Notes under the pieces: model-generated
Database searches by the model: none
What the model was told of the DNA's origin: nothing
The model's input: only the letters and a program-made list of their open reading frames with translations
Program-made: the position numbers and the translations under genes
Source: Paracraurococcus sp042666655
GTDB lineage: Bacteria; Pseudomonadota; Alphaproteobacteria; Acetobacterales; Acetobacteraceae
Direction of reading: 5' to 3'
DNA: 64,000 nucleotides
Assembly (NCBI RefSeq): GCF_042666655.1
Contig: NZ_JBHTDE010000003.1
Span: 372,001-436,000 of the forward strand
In this document: positions 62,505-64,000 of the stretch, in pieces
How the letters are laid out: each line of letters starts with the position of its first letter
Numbering within the stretch: the stretch's first letter is position 1

Positions 62505-64000
62505 CTACGCGGCGGCGTCCTCCAGGATCATCGCCGCCGCCTTCTCGCCGATCATGATCGTCGGCGCATTGGTGTTGCCGGTGGTCAGCGTCGGCATCAC
62601 GGAGGCATCGGCGATCCGCAGCCCGGCGATGCCCTTCACCCGCAGCCGGCTGTCGACCACCGCCTTGGGGTCCTCCCCCATCCGGCAGGTGCCGACGGGG
62701 TGGTAGATGGTGGTGCCGTATTGACGGTTGAATGCCAGCATCTCCTCATCCGAGGCGGTGCCGGGGCCGGGCAGGATTTCCTCGACGCTGTATTTCGCAA
62801 TGGCGGGCTGGGCGAAGATGTCGCGCACCATGCGGATCCCCCGCGCCAGCAACTCCTGGTCGCTGCGCGCCGCGAGGTAGTTGGGCCGGATGGCCGGTCG
62901 TTCGAACGGGTCGGGCGATTTCGCCATCACGGTGCCGCGGCTGTCGGGCTTCACCGGGCAGATGGCGCAGGTCATGCCGGGGGCGGATTCCAGCACGCCG
63001 AACTTGCCGGCGGCATAACTGGCCGGGGTGAAAAGCAATTGCAGGTCGGGGCTTGCCAGGCCTTCGCGCGAGCGGGCGAAGACCTGCGCGGTGGTGACGC
63101 CGAAGGTGAGGGCACCGTTGCCACGCGTGAAGAATTTCGCCACTTCGCCGGCCAACCGCAGCCCGCGCGCCAGCTGGTTGGTGCTGATCATGTCGCGCAC
63201 CCGGTGCTGGACGCGGGACACGTAGTGGTCCTGCAGGTTGGCGCCGACCGCGGGCGTGTCCTGCAGCACCGCGATGCCGAGCGAGCGCAGGTGCTCCGCC
63301 GGGCCGATGCCCGACATCTGCAGCAGGTGCGGCGAGTTCACCGCGCCGCCGGAGACGATCACCTCCCGCGCCGCGCGGATGCTGCGCAGCGCCCCGCCCT
63401 GGCGGAACTCGGCGCCGACGCAGCGCCTGCCCTCGAACAACAGCCGGGCGACCTGCGCCTCCGTCTCCACCTGCACGCGGCCCTTGACGGCCGCCAGATA
63501 GGTGCGGGCGGTCGAGCCGCGCCAGCGGCCGAGCCGGGTCATCTGCGAATAGCCGACGCCTTCCTGCTCCTGGCCGTTCAGGTCCTTCCGGAACGGGTGG
63601 CCGGCCTGCTGCGCCGCCTCGATGAAGCGGTGGGTCAGCGGCAGGATGGTGCGGTAGTCCTCGACCTGCAGGGGGCCGCCCTGGCCGCGGTAGTCCGGGT
63701 CGCCGCCCTGCTTGTAGGTCTCGGATTTCCGGAAGAAGGGCAGCACCTCGTCATAGGACCAGCCTTTGCAGCCCATCTGCGCCCAGATGTCGAAGTCGGC
63801 CGGGTTGCCACGGACATAGAGCATGCCGTTGATCGAGGACGACCCGCCGAGCGTCCGGCCGCGCGGCCAGCGGATCTCGCGGTCGTTCGAACCCTTCTCC
63901 GGCTCGGTCACGTAGCCCCAGTTCACCAGGCGCTGGTTCTGCAGCAGCTTGATCATGCCGGCGGGGATGTGGATCCAGGGATGGCGGTCCTTCGGGCCGG
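62505..64000 (-). CDS. GMC-family FAD-dependent oxidoreductase (B), start outside the window
   Basis: The frame is open to the window edge, so the N-terminal FAD-binding motif is not visible. Present are WPRGRTLGGSSSINGML (GMC signature 1), GGAVNSPHLLQMSGIG (signature 2), and the catalytic regions IYHPVGTCRMGED and NTNAPTIMIGEKAA with both active-site residues intact. It is related to choline dehydrogenase and aliphatic alcohol oxidases. It differs from the GMC enzyme at 34258-35895 in the NTNAPT region. The substrate is unknown. Confidence 0.9.
   Translation of the reverse strand, partial: GPKDRHPWIHIPAGMIKLLQNQRLVNWGYVTEPEKGSNDREIRWPRGRTLGGSSSINGMLYVRGNPADFDIWAQMGCKGWSYDEVLPFFRKSETYKQGGDPDYRGQGGPLQVEDYRTILPLTHRFIEAAQQAGHPFRKDLNGQEQEGVGYSQMTRLGRWRGSTARTYLAAVKGRVQVETEAQVARLLFEGRRCVGAEFRQGGALRSIRAAREVIVSGGAVNSPHLLQMSGIGPAEHLRSLGIAVLQDTPAVGANLQDHYVSRVQHRVRDMISTNQLARGLRLAGEVAKFFTRGNGALTFGVTTAQVFARSREGLASPDLQLLFTPASYAAGKFGVLESAPGMTCAICPVKPDSRGTVMAKSPDPFERPAIRPNYLAARSDQELLARGIRMVRDIFAQPAIAKYSVEEILPGPGTASDEEMLAFNRQYGTTIYHPVGTCRMGEDPKAVVDSRLRVKGIAGLRIADASVMPTLTTGNTNAPTIMIGEKAAAMILEDAAA

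Overview
The window is about 71% GC by eye, densely packed and codes on both strands. Its gene content fits an alphaproteobacterium of the order Rhodospirillales, most likely an Acetobacteraceae member of the Roseomonas type. The arguments are a GcrA cell-cycle regulator, an EcfG-type promoter upstream of DUF2382 stress genes, a phasin, and orphan Bug/TctC receptors, TauD dioxygenases and GMC oxidoreductases without matching permease genes. The genus is an inference. I see no prophage, insertion sequence, integrase, CRISPR array, rRNA or tRNA, and no intergenic gap above about 300 bases.

Layout. 1-8.8 kb: a Suv3-like helicase cut by the window edge, an MFS permease, dnaB behind DnaA-box-like sites, two DUF2382 stress proteins and a phasin (minus strand), then alr-mlaE-mlaF. 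8.9-20.6 kb: hrpB, an acidic small protein, a DsbD-like reductase, a PlsC acyltransferase, the overlapping operon miaB-phoH-ybeY-corC, a small putative DNA-binding protein and a TauD dioxygenase. 20.6-27.8 kb, minus strand: radA, a Bug receptor, cvpA, purF, an SDR, rlmJ and gpsA. 27.9-42.5 kb is metabolic and accessory: a tyrosine phosphatase, a second TauD enzyme, orphan solute-binding proteins, two cell-wall lytic enzymes, a GMC oxidoreductase, an acyl-CoA ligase, two tandem family-5 solute-binding proteins and gcrA. 42.6-46.8 kb: a DMT exporter, a methyltransferase, a lytic transglycosylase, and an NRAMP transporter facing an ArsR repressor. 47-53.4 kb is a complete aa3 cytochrome c oxidase cluster: ctaC, ctaD, ctaB, a 48-residue membrane protein, ctaG, ctaE, a DUF983 gene and surf1. 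53.5-64 kb: an M32 carboxypeptidase, a CPA2 antiporter, the divergent hmp/nsrR pair, DUF1643, a double hot-dog protein, an HWE histidine kinase, a sirtuin and the start of a second GMC oxidoreductase.

The most useful non-coding signals are these. A dispersed, nearly palindromic intergenic element with two terminal hairpins occurs four times, each time exactly between two converging genes. Two 23-bp NsrR-type operators lie between hmp and nsrR. An ArsR-type operator lies between the NRAMP gene and a repressor with a complete alpha-5 zinc site. DnaA-box-like sequences precede dnaB and gcrA. An EcfG-like promoter precedes the DUF2382 pair, a perfect 12-bp palindrome lies next to the second TauD gene, and a 12-bp-stem hairpin lies between ctaD and ctaB.

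I did not find a gene cluster that amounts to a clearly new system. The best candidates for something undescribed are the convergent-junction repeat family, the zinc-type ArsR/NRAMP pair, and the small protein after corC that seems to join a helix-turn-helix to a ribbon-helix-helix segment.
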